A stretch of DNA of 64,000 bases from Pseudonocardiaceae bacterium YIM PH 21723 (GCA_003600225.1 QZFT01000025.1:53726-117725); one strand, 5' to 3'; counted from the stretch's first letter, positions 1 through 8,747 are shown. The notes: generated by a model from the sequence alone, not told the origin. Made by a program: numbers and translations.

Positions 1-2
1 AG

Positions 3-545
3 TTCTGGGTCGCGCTGCCCGGCGACGCTGCCTACGTCGAACCGCACTTCGAACAGCACCTGGAACTGCCGAAGGCCGTGTACGGCGACGCCGAGGCCAC
101 CGTGTTCATGGGCACGCTGGGCGAGACCACCTCGCCGGCCACCACCTACAGCCCGCTCGTCGGTGCCGATGTCGTGCTCAACGGGAACTCCACGGTCCCG
201 TTGAACGCGGAATGGGAACACGCCGTACTTGTCACTGAAGGGTCGGTGACGGTGAACGGGGAAGAGCTGCCCATCGGGCCGCTGCTGTACCTCGCGCCGG
301 GGGAGACCTCGGTGACTGTGGCGGGCGACGGGCGGTTCGCGTTGATCGGTGGGCAGAAGTATCCGCACGAGCTGGTCATGTGGTGGAACTTCGTCGGCCG
401 CACGCACGAGGAGATCGTGGCCGCGCGTGACGACTGGCAGGCCCAGCCGAACTCCCGGTTCGGTCTGGTCGAAGGGCACGACGGACAGTGGATTCCTGCG
501 CCCCCGATGCCGGATGTGCGACTCAAGCCACGTCAACCCCACTAG
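3..545 (+). CDS. Pirin family protein, 5'-truncated by window edge
   Basis: The frame is open from base 3, so the gene begins outside the window and only its C-terminal ~180 residues are present. Visible features fit the C-terminal half of a pirin-type bicupin: the FWVALPGDAAYVEPHFEQH segment, a beta-rich stretch with GSVTVNGEELPIGPLLYLAPGE, then IGGQKYPHELVMWWNFVGRTHEEI near the end. Pirins are cupin-fold, often metal-binding proteins; some have quercetinase activity. The N-terminal cupin with the metal-binding His residues is not visible, so activity cannot be judged. It runs co-directionally into the peptidase gene after a 74-bp gap. Confidence 0.8.
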   Translation, partial: FWVALPGDAAYVEPHFEQHLELPKAVYGDAEATVFMGTLGETTSPATTYSPLVGADVVLNGNSTVPLNAEWEHAVLVTEGSVTVNGEELPIGPLLYLAPGETSVTVAGDGRFALIGGQKYPHELVMWWNFVGRTHEEIVAARDDWQAQPNSRFGLVEGHDGQWIPAPPMPDVRLKPRQPH

Positions 546-619
546 CCGGTCCCGCGTCTGTTACCGAAGAAGGACATACCCGGGAACAGACGCGGGTATT
601 GGGGGGACACGGTGAAGTT

Positions 620-1207
620 ATGCGAGTAGCTCGATTCATCGCCTGCACGCTCTGGCTGGTCGCCATCGGTATCGTGGCCGGCGGGGTGGCGCTGCAGGCC
701 TACCAGGTGCGATTACCCGGCGCGCCGGCGGCGTTGACCTTCGTCGACGCGCCCGCGAGCCCGCAGACCCTGGCCGCCACCGGCCCGGCCGCGGGAACGA
801 AGTGCCCGGTGGACAAGGCCTACGAGAACGAGGACACCGGCGGCATGCAACCGGACGCGGTGGCCGCCTGGCTGCTGACCGTGCGGGCGGGGGAGGCCGC
901 CGGTAAGACGCTGTGCCTGAACGACGGTAAGCGCAGCCTGCAGCAACAGCAGGCCGAGTACGACGATCAGGTGCGCAGATACGGTGCGCAGTGGGCGGCC
1001 GATCACGTGCTCACCCCGGAACAGTCCATGCACGTCAAGGGGCTGGCGGTGGATGTGCAGCCCCTGACCTCCGCCAGGTGGCTGGAGGAGACCAGGGGCG
1101 CGCTGGGCTGGTGCCGCCGCTACGGCAACGAGGCGTGGCACTTCGAGTACGACGCCAAGTACAAGCGGATGGGCTGCCCGGTGCTCCAGGCTCAGCCTGG
1201 GGCGTGA
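620..1207 (+). CDS. VanY-like D-alanyl-D-alanine carboxypeptidase (peptidase M15)
   Basis: A 195-residue exported or membrane-anchored protein. Residues 8-26 form a hydrophobic N-terminal signal/anchor. The zinc-peptidase signature SxHxxGxAxD is present as SMHVKGLAVD (S136, H138, D145), and the second catalytic/zinc motif is WHFEY around W173-H174-E176. Enzymes of this family remove terminal D-Ala from peptidoglycan stems outside the membrane. The ATG at 620 was chosen because the signal sequence starts there; longer in-frame starts run back into the pirin gene. The 3' end overlaps the convergent PhzF gene by 16 bp. Confidence 0.85.
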   Translation: MRVARFIACTLWLVAIGIVAGGVALQAYQVRLPGAPAALTFVDAPASPQTLAATGPAAGTKCPVDKAYENEDTGGMQPDAVAAWLLTVRAGEAAGKTLCLNDGKRSLQQQQAEYDDQVRRYGAQWAADHVLTPEQSMHVKGLAVDVQPLTSARWLEETRGALGWCRRYGNEAWHFEYDAKYKRMGCPVLQAQPGA

Positions 1208-1947
1208 AGCTCGCCGGTGGCCACGGTCACGGCCTGGCCGGACAGGCCGACGCGGTCGCCGCGTACCTCCATCCGCACGATGCCGCCACGCCGGGAGGCC
1301 TGCTCGCCGACGAGCGTGGTCTTACCCAGGCGCCCGGCCCAGTACGAGGCCAGGGTGCAGTGCGCTGATCCGGTCACCGGGTCCTCGAAAACGCCGACGT
1401 CGGGGAAGAAGCAGCGGGACACCATGTCCAGGTCCGGCCGGTCGCCCGGCGCGGTCACGATGAGTCCCCGGGAGCCCAGCGCGGCGACCCCGGCCGCGTC
1501 CGGACTGATCGCGCGGACCTCCGCCGCGTCGGACAGCACCGCGATCACATCGGAGACGCCGCGGCCGACGAACTCCGGAGCCGTGCCGGGCAGCGCCGCC
1601 GTCAGGTCCGCGGCGGAGTCGGCAGGCGGGTCGGCGGGGAAGTCCATGTGGATCCACTCGCCGGCGTTCTCGCAGTTCAGCGTGCCGCTGCGGGTCTTGA
1701 AGGCGTGGGTGCCCCCACCCAGGACGTGTGCGGCGGCCAGGGTGGCGTGCCCGCAGAGGTCCACCTCGGACGCCGGGGTGAACCAGCGCAGTTCGTCGCC
1801 CAGCAGGAAGGCGGTCTCAGAGAGATTGAACTCGGCGGCCACCGCCTGCATCCAGTCGTCGGAGGCCGGTGCCTCTAGCGGAACGACGGCAGCGGGATTG
1901 CCCTTGAATGGTGTATCGGTAAAGGAATCTACCAACCAGTAGCGCAT
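1192..1947 (-). CDS. PhzF family phenazine biosynthesis-like isomerase
   Basis: The 251-residue protein starts MRYWLVDSFTDTPFKGNPAAVV, the typical PhzF N terminus, with the conserved NLSET segment that carries the catalytic Glu, and FEDPVTGSAHCTLA in the C-terminal half. PhzF-fold enzymes are cytosolic isomerases made of two pseudo-symmetric halves. No other phenazine genes are nearby, so a phenazine role is not supported and the substrate is unknown. ATG 1947 was preferred over an upstream start because homologues begin at this motif. It is divergent from the MFS gene. Confidence 0.85.
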   Translation of the reverse strand: MRYWLVDSFTDTPFKGNPAAVVPLEAPASDDWMQAVAAEFNLSETAFLLGDELRWFTPASEVDLCGHATLAAAHVLGGGTHAFKTRSGTLNCENAGEWIHMDFPADPPADSAADLTAALPGTAPEFVGRGVSDVIAVLSDAAEVRAISPDAAGVAALGSRGLIVTAPGDRPDLDMVSRCFFPDVGVFEDPVTGSAHCTLASYWAGRLGKTTLVGEQASRRGGIVRMEVRGDRVGLSGQAVTVATGELHAPG

Positions 1948-2024
1948 AGTAACGACAGTAAACCCGATGTGAACCGAATATCTGCGCACCTGGACATCAG
2001 GTGGGGTCATGCGATGATCTGACG

Positions 2025-3281
2025 GTGAATCTCGACGTGCTGAACCGAGAGCGCACCGTGGCGCCGGCCGGGTTCTCCCGCTGGCTGATCCCGCCCGCGG
2101 CCCTCGCGGTGCACCTTTCCATCGGCCAGGTGTACGCGTTCAGCGTGTTCAAGACGCCGCTGACCGGCCACTTTCACACCGCACTGACCCCGATCGCGAT
2201 CATCTTCAGCATCGCCATCGTGATGCTCGGCCTGTCCGCTGCCTTCGGTGGCGCCTGGGTCGAGCGCAACGGTCCGCGCAAGGCCATGGCGCTGTCCGCG
2301 ATCTGCTGGTCCGGCGGCTTCCTGGTCAGCGCGCTGGGCATCCAGCTGGGCTGGTTGTGGCTGGTCTACCTGGGATACGGGGTGCTGGGGGGCATCGGGC
2401 TGGGCATCGGCTACATCTCCCCGGTCTCCACGCTGATCCGCTGGTTCCCGGACCGGCCGGGGATGGCCACCGGACTGGCGATCATGGGATTCGGCGGCGG
2501 CGCGTTGATCGCCGCTCCGCTGTCCACCTCGCTGATGGGCGGGCTGAGCCTGTCGCAGACCTTCGTCGCACTGGGGTTGATCTACCTGGTGGCCATGCTG
2601 CTGGGCGCGGCGACGGTGCGGGTCCCGCCGGTGGGCTGGTCGCCGAACGGCGGCGAGGTGGCCCCGGTGACCGGGATGCCGGTGAACGAGGCGTTCCGCA
2701 CCCGTACCTTCTGGCTGCTGTGGATCGTGTTGTTCTGCAACGTCACGGCCGGTATCGGCATCCTGGAGCAGGCCTCGCCGATGATCCACGACTTCTTCCC
2801 CGAGGTGAACGCCGCGCAGGCGGCCGGCTACGTCGGCCTGCTGTCGCTGTGCAACATGGCCGGGCGGTTCGTCTGGTCGGCCACCTCGGATCTCATCGGC
2901 CGCACGGCGGTCTACACGCTCTACCTGGGGCTCGGCGCGATCCTGTACCTGCTGCTGGCCACCACCGGGCAGGGGACGGTATCGCTGTTCGTGCTGGTCA
3001 CCGGCCTGATCCTCAGCTTCTACGGCGGCGGTTTCGCCACCGTGCCCGCGTACCTGAAGGACCAGTTCGGCGGGTTCAACGTGGGCGCGATCCACGGCCG
3101 GTTGCTCACCGCCTGGTCGGCGGCCGGCGTCGTCGGGCCGCTGGTGGTCAACGCGATCGCCGACCACCAGATCGCGCTGAACAAGTCCGGTGCCGATCGC
3201 TATGTGCTGGCGCTGTACATCATGGTCGGCGTGCTGGCCGTCGGCCTGCTGGCGAACCTGCTGGTCCGGAGGCCCACATGA
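2025..3281 (+). CDS. OFA-type MFS transporter (oxalate/formate antiporter-like)
   Basis: About 418 residues with 12 hydrophobic segments. The first helix contains LAVHLSIGQVYAFSVFKTPL, characteristic of the OFA branch of the major facilitator superfamily, and the first half includes YGVLGGIGLGIGYISPVSTLIRWFPDRPGMATGLAI in two adjoining pieces of the loop 4/5 motif. It should act in the cytoplasmic membrane on a small carboxylate. The start is uncertain: GTG 2025 or GTG 2001 are both possible and neither has a good ribosome-binding site. The stop overlaps the small-subunit ATG (ATGA), which indicates translational coupling. Confidence 0.85.
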   Translation: MNLDVLNRERTVAPAGFSRWLIPPAALAVHLSIGQVYAFSVFKTPLTGHFHTALTPIAIIFSIAIVMLGLSAAFGGAWVERNGPRKAMALSAICWSGGFLVSALGIQLGWLWLVYLGYGVLGGIGLGIGYISPVSTLIRWFPDRPGMATGLAIMGFGGGALIAAPLSTSLMGGLSLSQTFVALGLIYLVAMLLGAATVRVPPVGWSPNGGEVAPVTGMPVNEAFRTRTFWLLWIVLFCNVTAGIGILEQASPMIHDFFPEVNAAQAAGYVGLLSLCNMAGRFVWSATSDLIGRTAVYTLYLGLGAILYLLLATTGQGTVSLFVLVTGLILSFYGGGFATVPAYLKDQFGGFNVGAIHGRLLTAWSAAGVVGPLVVNAIADHQIALNKSGADRYVLALYIMVGVLAVGLLANLLVRRPT

Positions 3282-3379
3282 TGGAGAAGCTGCTCGCCCT
3301 CGCCCTGTGGCTGCTGGTTCTGATCGGCCTCGGGTACGGCGTACTGCAGACCGCGCAGAAGGCCGCCGCCCTGTTCTAG
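3278..3379 (+). CDS. MFS transporter small subunit (33-residue single-span protein)
   Basis: A 33-codon reading frame begins at an ATG that overlaps the transporter stop (ATGA at 3278-3281). It encodes one transmembrane helix, LLALALWLLVLIGLGYGVLQ, followed by a short amphipathic tail. Such mini-proteins recur directly behind OFA-type MFS genes in actinobacteria and are annotated as an MFS small subunit. It presumably associates with its carrier in the membrane; this is inferred from linkage. Its stop overlaps the stop of the convergent TetR gene by 4 bp. Confidence 0.7.
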   Translation: MMEKLLALALWLLVLIGLGYGVLQTAQKAAALF

Positions 3380-3954
3380 GATCGGGGGAACAGCTGCTCG
3401 GCCTGGAGGACCAGTTCGGTCTCGGTCCGGTCCAGTGGCTGGGTGGTGCGCTGGGCCTTGGCCATCAGCAGGGCGCCCTGGATCGTGGCCAGGACCGCGG
3501 TGGCCACGCTCGCGGCGCGATCGGCGGGCAGGCCGTTCTTGATGTTGTTCGCGGTGAGCAGTTCCTGCCAGGCCTCGAAGATCCTGCCGGCGGCCTCGCG
3601 GGCCTCGGCGCCCTCCTCGCCCTGGAACGCGGCCGCGCCGATCGGGCAGCCGGACTCGAACGCGCTGTCCCGCAGCTGCACCCGGTAGAACTCGACCATC
3701 ATCCGCAGCGCGTCCACCGGGTGGCTGTGCTCCAGCACCTCGGTGATCGCCGCGCTGATGAACGAGCCGGCGAACTCGGTCGCCTCGGTCGCCAGCTGCG
3801 CCTTGCCGCCGGGGAAGTAGTGGTACAGCGAACCGCGCGGGGCGCCGCTGTGCTCCACGATGTCGGACAGGGAGGTGCCGGGCAGGCCTCGCTCGCGGAA
3901 CAGCAGTACCGCGCTGGTCAGCATTTTCTGCCGGGCATCGGAGTGGCGGGCCAT
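3376..3954 (-). CDS. TetR/AcrR family regulator, LmrA/YxaF-like
   Basis: 192 residues. The N-terminal helix-turn-helix reads TSLSDIVEHSGAPRGSLYHYFPGGKAQL, and the C-terminal ligand domain contains the SGCPIGAAAFQ segment typical of the LmrA/YxaF subgroup. ATG 3954 is preceded by GAGGTGAC. TetR proteins are homodimeric ligand-responsive repressors. It is convergent with the OFA transporter and its own target is not evident from position. Confidence 0.87.
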   Translation of the reverse strand: MARHSDARQKMLTSAVLLFRERGLPGTSLSDIVEHSGAPRGSLYHYFPGGKAQLATEATEFAGSFISAAITEVLEHSHPVDALRMMVEFYRVQLRDSAFESGCPIGAAAFQGEEGAEAREAAGRIFEAWQELLTANNIKNGLPADRAASVATAVLATIQGALLMAKAQRTTQPLDRTETELVLQAEQLFPRS

Positions 3955-4186
3955 GTCACCTCGCAGGGGATCTATGTCGAACGTCTTAGATTAGCCTACG
4001 CCGGTACAACGAGTAAATCGTTGGCCCTGCTCACGTGAGTGTCGCCATACTCCAGCGGGCGACGATCACCAGGGTGAACCCCGCTGAGCTGCACGGTAAT
4101 CCCGGCTATCACCACGTGACCATCGCGCCGAACGGCCGGACGGCCTTTCTTGCCGGGCAATGTCCACTCGATCGAGCGTCCTGCGC

Positions 4187-4237
4187 CCGAAGTTGACGAG
4201 GTTCGGGGATGAACGCTCCGAACCTCGTCAACTTCGG
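4187..4237. terminator. Palindrome family copy 1 (19-bp arms, 13-nt loop)
   Basis: Arms CCGAAGTTGACGAGGTTCG (4187-4205) and its exact complement (4219-4237). It lies just 3' of the methyltransferase gene on the minus strand. Relative to the other copies one stem pair has changed on both sides (T-A to G-C), so pairing is kept. The remainder of the gap 3955-4248 is the TetR upstream region, with no other recognisable gene or motif. Confidence 0.7.
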
Positions 4238-4248
4238 AGTCGGCGTTC

Positions 4249-5025
4249 CTAGGGGCGGGCGAGTAGCTCGCCGTGCAGGATGGCGAACCAGCCGTCCGGC
4301 GCGGTGATCCAGTCCCGCCAGGCCTGACCGATCCGGGCGAGGTCCTCCGGCGTGGCGTAGCCGTAGTCCACCGCCTGCCTGGCGATCGCCGAGTCCAGGA
4401 TCCGGTCCGCCCACATGCCGCCCCACCAGGCGCGTTCCTCCGCCGAGTCCCAGCACCAGGTGGACGCGCCGACGCCGACCTCGCTGCATCCCGCGCGCTG
4501 CACCCAGGTCTTCAGGTACCGGCCCGCAGCGGGTTCGCCGCCATTGTGCCGCGCGGTGCGCAGGTAGAGGGACATCCACTCGTCCAGCTCCGGCGGCTCC
4601 GGGTACCAGGCCATCTTCGGGTAGTCCGAGTCGCGGGCGGCGATCAACCCGCCGGGCTTGCACACCCGGCGCATCTCGCGCAGCGCCTGTACCGGATCGG
4701 TGACGTGTTGCAGCACCTGGTGGGCGTGCACGACGTCGAAGCTGTCATCCGGGAACGGCAGCCGGTGCACATCGGCCACCTCCAGCCGCACGCCCAGGTC
4801 GCGGGTGTGCTCGGCGAGCGCGAGCGCTTCGGCGTTCTGCTCGATGGCGGTCACCTGGCCGACCAGCCCGGCGAAGTCCGCAGTGATGGTGCCGGGTCCG
4901 CAGCCGACATCCAGCAGCGAGTGTTCCGGACGCAGGTGTGGCAGCAGGTACGCGGCGGAGTTGGCCGCCGTCCGGGAGCTGTGCGAACGCAGTACCGAGC
5001 TGTGGTGTCCATGCGTGTAGACCAT
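4249..5025 (-). CDS. Class I SAM-dependent methyltransferase (UbiE/MenG-like fold)
   Basis: About 258 residues. The N terminus, MVYTHGHHSSVLRSH, is common in this actinobacterial methyltransferase group. SAM-binding motif I is LLDVGCGPGTITADFA, followed by the acidic end of beta2 (AIEQN) and motif VVHAHQVLQHVTDP. The substrate is unknown. A GTG nine bases upstream (5034) is an alternative start. The gene lies 43 bp downstream of the FAD oxidoreductase on the same strand, so the two may be co-transcribed. Confidence 0.82.
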   Translation of the reverse strand: MVYTHGHHSSVLRSHSSRTAANSAAYLLPHLRPEHSLLDVGCGPGTITADFAGLVGQVTAIEQNAEALALAEHTRDLGVRLEVADVHRLPFPDDSFDVVHAHQVLQHVTDPVQALREMRRVCKPGGLIAARDSDYPKMAWYPEPPELDEWMSLYLRTARHNGGEPAAGRYLKTWVQRAGCSEVGVGASTWCWDSAEERAWWGGMWADRILDSAIARQAVDYGYATPEDLARIGQAWRDWITAPDGWFAILHGELLARP

Positions 5026-5068
5026 GGACACCACGGTAACTCGATTCCCGCATGGTGGAAGATCTGTC

Positions 5069-6175
5069 TCAAATACTGGTGGGCATGCCGGGGTGATGGA
5101 ACAGGAAGATGGTGCTGCGCACGACCGTCTCCTTGTAGCGAGCGGCCAGCCTTCCGGTCAGCACCCGCTCCTTCGGACTGTCGTCGGCGTGCACGAACTG
5201 GATCAGCCCGTCATCGCGCCCCAGGCTGATGCACTGGTTGATGAACCGGAAGCGCAGCGGCTTCGGTTCCTTACCGGCCAGGCGTGCAGTGATCGCCCGC
5301 GCCGCCGTCTGGGCCACCGGCAGTCCGGCGGCGCAGGACATGCGCAGTTCCTGACCGTTCGGGTGCTGGGCCGCCGCCGAGTCGCCGATGCCGTACACCT
5401 CGGGGTGGCTGATCGACCGCATACTCCCGTCCACCAGCATCCGGCCGTGCCGGTCCACGGTGAACCCGGCATCGGCGGCGAGGGGCGACAGCCGGAACCC
5501 GGTGCTCCACACGACCACGTCGGCCGGCAGGTGCTCGCCGCCGGCCAGCACGAGTCCGCCGGCCCGGACCTCGGCCACCGGCGCGTTGTCCCGCACCTCG
5601 ACGCCCAGCCGGTCCAGTACCCGGCGGACATGCGCCGCGCCCTTGGCGGACAGCGCGGCACCGAGGGGCTCCGCGGTCACCAGGCGCACCGTCAGCCGCG
5701 GGTGGGTCTCGGCGAACTCGGTGACCGCCTCCAGCCCGGTCAGGCCGCCGCCGACCACGGTGACGGATCCGCCCTCGGCGATCCGCGCCCGGAGTTTGTC
5801 GGCGTCCTCCTGACCGGCGACCGTGTACGCGTGCTCGCGTACCCCGGGCACCGAGTCCAGGTCCGCCGAGCTGCCCAGCGCGTAGACCAGGGTGTCGTAG
5901 TCCCGGGTCGAGCCGTCCACGCAGTGCACCCGCCTGGCCTCGGCATCGATCCGCACGACCCGGTTCACGTGCAGTTGCACGCCAGACCCGTCCAGCAACT
6001 CGGTGAGGGGTAGGTCGGCTAGCGGCTGTCCGGCGGCCAGCTGGTGCAACCGGACCCGCTCCACGAACCGGTCCCGGTCATTGATCAGGGTGACCCTCGC
6101 GCCGGAACGGGCGATCAGCTTCGCGGCCACCAGCCCCGAGTAACCGGCCCCCAGCACCACCACATGCGATGTCAT
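5069..6175 (-). CDS. NAD(P)/FAD-dependent oxidoreductase (NDH-2-like disulfide-reductase fold)
   Basis: 368 residues. The N-terminal FAD-binding Rossmann motif is VVVLGAGYSGLVAAKLIARSG; a second dinucleotide-binding motif, VTVVGGGLTGLEAVTEFA, lies mid-protein; the late FAD motif is EVYGIGDSAA. This is the layout of type II NADH dehydrogenases and related pyridine-nucleotide oxidoreductases. There is no C-terminal membrane anchor. ATG 6175 has a strong AAGGAGGAG ribosome-binding site, which excludes the longer upstream extension. It is divergent from the VC0807-like pair. Confidence 0.85.
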   Translation of the reverse strand: MTSHVVVLGAGYSGLVAAKLIARSGARVTLINDRDRFVERVRLHQLAAGQPLADLPLTELLDGSGVQLHVNRVVRIDAEARRVHCVDGSTRDYDTLVYALGSSADLDSVPGVREHAYTVAGQEDADKLRARIAEGGSVTVVGGGLTGLEAVTEFAETHPRLTVRLVTAEPLGAALSAKGAAHVRRVLDRLGVEVRDNAPVAEVRAGGLVLAGGEHLPADVVVWSTGFRLSPLAADAGFTVDRHGRMLVDGSMRSISHPEVYGIGDSAAAQHPNGQELRMSCAAGLPVAQTAARAITARLAGKEPKPLRFRFINQCISLGRDDGLIQFVHADDSPKERVLTGRLAARYKETVVRSTIFLFHHPGMPTSI

Positions 6176-6223
6176 GTCTCCTCCTTGGCTGTCTGCCGGG
6201 TGGACGAGCCAGGACGGGCGGGT

Positions 6224-6247
6224 GTGACAACACATGACAGGTGTCAC
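6224..6247. promoter_or_regulatory. Inverted repeat in divergent promoter region
   Basis: GTGACA (6224-6229) and TGTCAC (6242-6247) are complementary, and within them TGACA-GG-TGTCA (6235-6246) is a perfect small palindrome. It lies between the FAD oxidoreductase gene and the VC0807-like operon, where an operator would control one or both. The binding protein is unknown. Confidence 0.4.
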
Positions 6248-6326
6248 CCGAGGGTGGTGACAAAGCGGCCGGGGACCGGATCGGCCTGGCTCATACGGTT
6301 GTCCCATCGAACAACGAGGGGGACCG

Positions 6327-6992
6327 ATGACCACCGCCATCGAGGCGCCACAGCAGGTCAAGCCTGCTGGAATCACGACCATGCTGCCGTCCATGATCGT
6401 GGATGCGGCGCTGCCGACCATCGCCTACTACGTCGCCCACGCCCTGGGCTACAGCGACTGGATCGCGCTGCTGGCCGGCACGGTGGTCTCCGGTGTGGTG
6501 CTGGTGGTGGAGACGGCTCGCAAGGGCAGGATCGAGCAGTTCTCCGCGCTCATGCTCGCGTTGTACGGCCTCGGCCTGCTGACCTCGTTCCTCACCGGAG
6601 ACGCCCGGTTCATGCTGGCCAAGGGCGTGGTGGGCGTGGCCATCGCCGGATTGGCGTTCCTGGTGACCTCGTTCACCAGGCGGCCGTTGTTCTACTACTC
6701 GGCGCGCAGGTTCGCCGGTCTCGGCGGCGAGCAGGCGGGGGCCGAGTTCGACGGCGCCTACGCGAGCAATGCCGGGATGCGCGAGGGGATCCGCAGGCTC
6801 GGCATCATCTGGGGCGCGGGCTTCCTGGTGTACGTGCTGCTCAAGCTGGTGTTGATCTACACGTTGCCGGTCTCGGTGATGGTGGGGCTCTCGCCCTTCA
6901 TGTTCGGCGGGCTCATGGTCCTGCTGAGCGTGTTCACCAAGTTCTACGTGGCGCGCCGTCAGCGTGCCGAACGTTCAGTCAAGGGGGAATGA
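6327..6992 (+). CDS. VC0807-like integral membrane protein (first of two paralogues)
   Basis: 221 residues with about five hydrophobic segments. It has the recurring motif YYVAHALGYSDWIALLAGTV, then LTSFLTGDARFMLAKG, and RRPLFYYSARRF before the C-terminal helices. I recognise the pattern as the VC0807 family, whose function is unknown. ATG 6327 follows GAGGGGGACCG. Its stop is 1 bp from the next gene's start, so the two paralogues form an operon. Confidence 0.72.
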   Translation: MTTAIEAPQQVKPAGITTMLPSMIVDAALPTIAYYVAHALGYSDWIALLAGTVVSGVVLVVETARKGRIEQFSALMLALYGLGLLTSFLTGDARFMLAKGVVGVAIAGLAFLVTSFTRRPLFYYSARRFAGLGGEQAGAEFDGAYASNAGMREGIRRLGIIWGAGFLVYVLLKLVLIYTLPVSVMVGLSPFMFGGLMVLLSVFTKFYVARRQRAERSVKGE

Positions 6993-6993
6993 C

Positions 6994-7632
6994 ATGACCA
7001 CCGCACAACCGATCGAGAAGGCAGCGGGCATGCGCTCGATGCTGCCGACGCTGCTCCGCGACATCGCGTTGCCCACCCTCGCCTACTACGCACTGCACTG
7101 GCTGGGCTACAGCGACTGGCTGGCGTTGCTGGCGGGCACGGTGGTGTCCGCGGCGATCCTGGTCATCGAGACCGTCCGGCACCGCAAGATCGAGCAGTTC
7201 GCCGCGTTGATGCTCGCGGTGTACGGCATCGGCCTGCTGACCTCGTTCCTCACCGGCGACGCGCGGTTCATGCTGGCCAAGGACTGCTTCACCACGGTGG
7301 CCCTCGGTCTGGTGTTCATCGGCAGTGTCTGGGCGGGGAAGCCGCTCATCTACTACAGCGCGAGGCGGTTCATCGGCGCCCGTGGCCCGGAGGCGCTCGC
7401 CGGGTTCGAGCAGAAGTACCGGTCCACGCCGCTCATGCAGCGCAGCATGCGGATCCTGAGCCTGATCTGGGGTGTCGGCTTCCTCGCCGAGGCGGCCGTC
7501 AAGCTGGTGGTGATCTACACCCTGCCGATCTCGATGACGATGGCGATCTCGCCGTTCATGATCTTCGGAGCCATCGGCCTGCTGGTGCTGTTCACCAAGG
7601 CCTACGTCAAGCGGGTCCGCGCGCAGGCCTGA
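6994..7632 (+). CDS. VC0807-like integral membrane protein (second paralogue)
   Basis: 212 residues, clearly duplicated from the preceding gene: YYALHWLGYSDWLALLAGTV, LTSFLTGDARFMLAKD and KPLIYYSARRFIGA align in the same order and spacing. The ATG at 6994 follows AAGGGGGAATGAC. The pair could form a heteromer in the cytoplasmic membrane, which is inference. The operon is closed by a strong hairpin just downstream. Confidence 0.72.
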   Translation: MTTAQPIEKAAGMRSMLPTLLRDIALPTLAYYALHWLGYSDWLALLAGTVVSAAILVIETVRHRKIEQFAALMLAVYGIGLLTSFLTGDARFMLAKDCFTTVALGLVFIGSVWAGKPLIYYSARRFIGARGPEALAGFEQKYRSTPLMQRSMRILSLIWGVGFLAEAAVKLVVIYTLPISMTMAISPFMIFGAIGLLVLFTKAYVKRVRAQA

Positions 7633-7637
7633 AACGC

Positions 7638-7678
7638 CGATGTCCCCCACGCCCGTGTGCCGGGTGTGGGGGACATCG
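7638..7678. terminator. Hairpin terminator between convergent genes
   Basis: A perfect 13-bp stem: CGATGTCCCCCAC (7638-7650) with GTGGGGGACATCG (7666-7678), loop 15 nt. It sits between the VC0807-like operon (+) and the DUF574 methyltransferase (-), so it can serve both. Confidence 0.7.
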
Positions 7679-7697
7679 TTGCCATCAGATCAGGCGG

Positions 7698-8543
7698 TTA
7701 GGCCTTGCGGGCGATACCGCCGGCGATGGTGTGCTGAACCTGGTTCAGCGGCTTGATGCGGGGGCCGTCCGGCCACCAGTCGGCGCACAGCACCAGACCG
7801 GGCTCGATCATCTCCAGGCCGTTGAACAGCTCCTGCAGTTCGGCCTTGGTGGAGAAGGTTCCGCTGCCCATCGGGCTGTGCAGGAACATGTCCTCCATCT
7901 TGCGGGCGACGACGCTGTGCTCGTCCTCCGGGTCCATGAAGTGGCTGATCGCCACGAAGGAGCCGGAGGGCAGCGCGTCGATGTACGCCCGCATGATGTC
8001 CTTGCGGGTCCGCTTGTCCTCGGCGTTGTAGTGGTGCAGCGTGCCCATCTGCAGCAGCGCGATCGGCTCGTTCCAGTCCAGCTTGGAGCGCACGACCTCG
8101 TTCTGCAGCAGCGTCTCGGGCTGGAAGATGTCCTCGGCCACGAAGACGGTGTTCTCGTTCTCCTCCAGCAGCGCGCGGCCGTGGGCCAGCACGACCGGGT
8201 CGTTGTCCACGTACACCACGCGGGAGTCCGGGTTGATCCGCTGCACGACGTGGTGGGTGTTCTCGGCGGTCGGCAGGCCGGAACCACAGTCCAGGTACTG
8301 GGTGATGCCGGTCTGCTGTGCAAGGAAGCGGCAGGCGCGGATCAGGAAGCCACGGTTCTCCATGGCCAGGTCCTGAGCCTCGGGAGCGGCCTTCTGCACT
8401 CCCCGGAGGACCTCGCGGTCCACCTCGTAATTGTCCTTGCCGTTGAGGAATGCGTCGTACACCCGGGCGATACTGGCCTTGGTCGGGTCGATGTACGCGG
8501 GAACGGGCTTGTCAGTTCGGGGAGAAACTGAAGCGCCGGACAT
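7698..8543 (-). CDS. SAM-dependent methyltransferase, DUF574 family
   Basis: 281 residues. The signature PTKASIARVYDAFLNGKDNYEVDREV near the N terminus and YLDCGSGLPTAENTHHV (SAM-binding region) identify the actinobacterial S-adenosyl-methyltransferase family PF04672/DUF574. The methyl acceptor is unknown. Members are frequent near XRE/DUF397 genes in Streptomyces and relatives, as here. ATG 8543 is the natural start. It is divergent from the XRE regulator across about 200 bp that holds the XRE promoter and a TGCA-type site. Confidence 0.88.
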   Translation of the reverse strand: MSGASVSPRTDKPVPAYIDPTKASIARVYDAFLNGKDNYEVDREVLRGVQKAAPEAQDLAMENRGFLIRACRFLAQQTGITQYLDCGSGLPTAENTHHVVQRINPDSRVVYVDNDPVVLAHGRALLEENENTVFVAEDIFQPETLLQNEVVRSKLDWNEPIALLQMGTLHHYNAEDKRTRKDIMRAYIDALPSGSFVAISHFMDPEDEHSVVARKMEDMFLHSPMGSGTFSTKAELQELFNGLEMIEPGLVLCADWWPDGPRIKPLNQVQHTIAGGIARKA

Positions 8544-8645
8544 GGGGAGCCTCGCAGACTGTCTCGACGATTGACGGACGCAACACAGGGTATTGGTACC
8601 GCTGCATGGGGTAAACGCCGGGCGGGTGAACTAGTACAACAATGC

Positions 8646-8658
8646 GGATGCACATGCA
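8646..8658. promoter_or_regulatory. TGCA-type candidate operator upstream of XRE gene
   Basis: GGATGCACATGCA at 8646-8658 matches GGATGCACGTGCA at 9683-9695 (12 of 13 bases), which precedes the DUF397 gene. The shared site before two genes of one module suggests binding by the XRE protein. A possible -10 element, TATGGT (8695-8700), lies about 40 bp downstream. Confidence 0.45.
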
Positions 8659-8747
8659 CTTCTTTGCGTGATCAGCGAAGGTGACCTTGTGCAGTATGGT
8701 CATCGGGGGCGTATGGCGCGCCCTTCTGTGTACGAGGAGGAGCGGTC

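Noticed and set aside
1192..1947. Phenazine biosynthesis locus
   Set aside because: Only a PhzF-fold gene is present, without any other phz gene.
2007..3167. Long antisense frames opposite the MFS, katG, mce and GH65 genes
   Set aside because: They have compositional bias (Arg, His, Gly, Gln) typical of shadow frames in high-GC DNA and no motifs.
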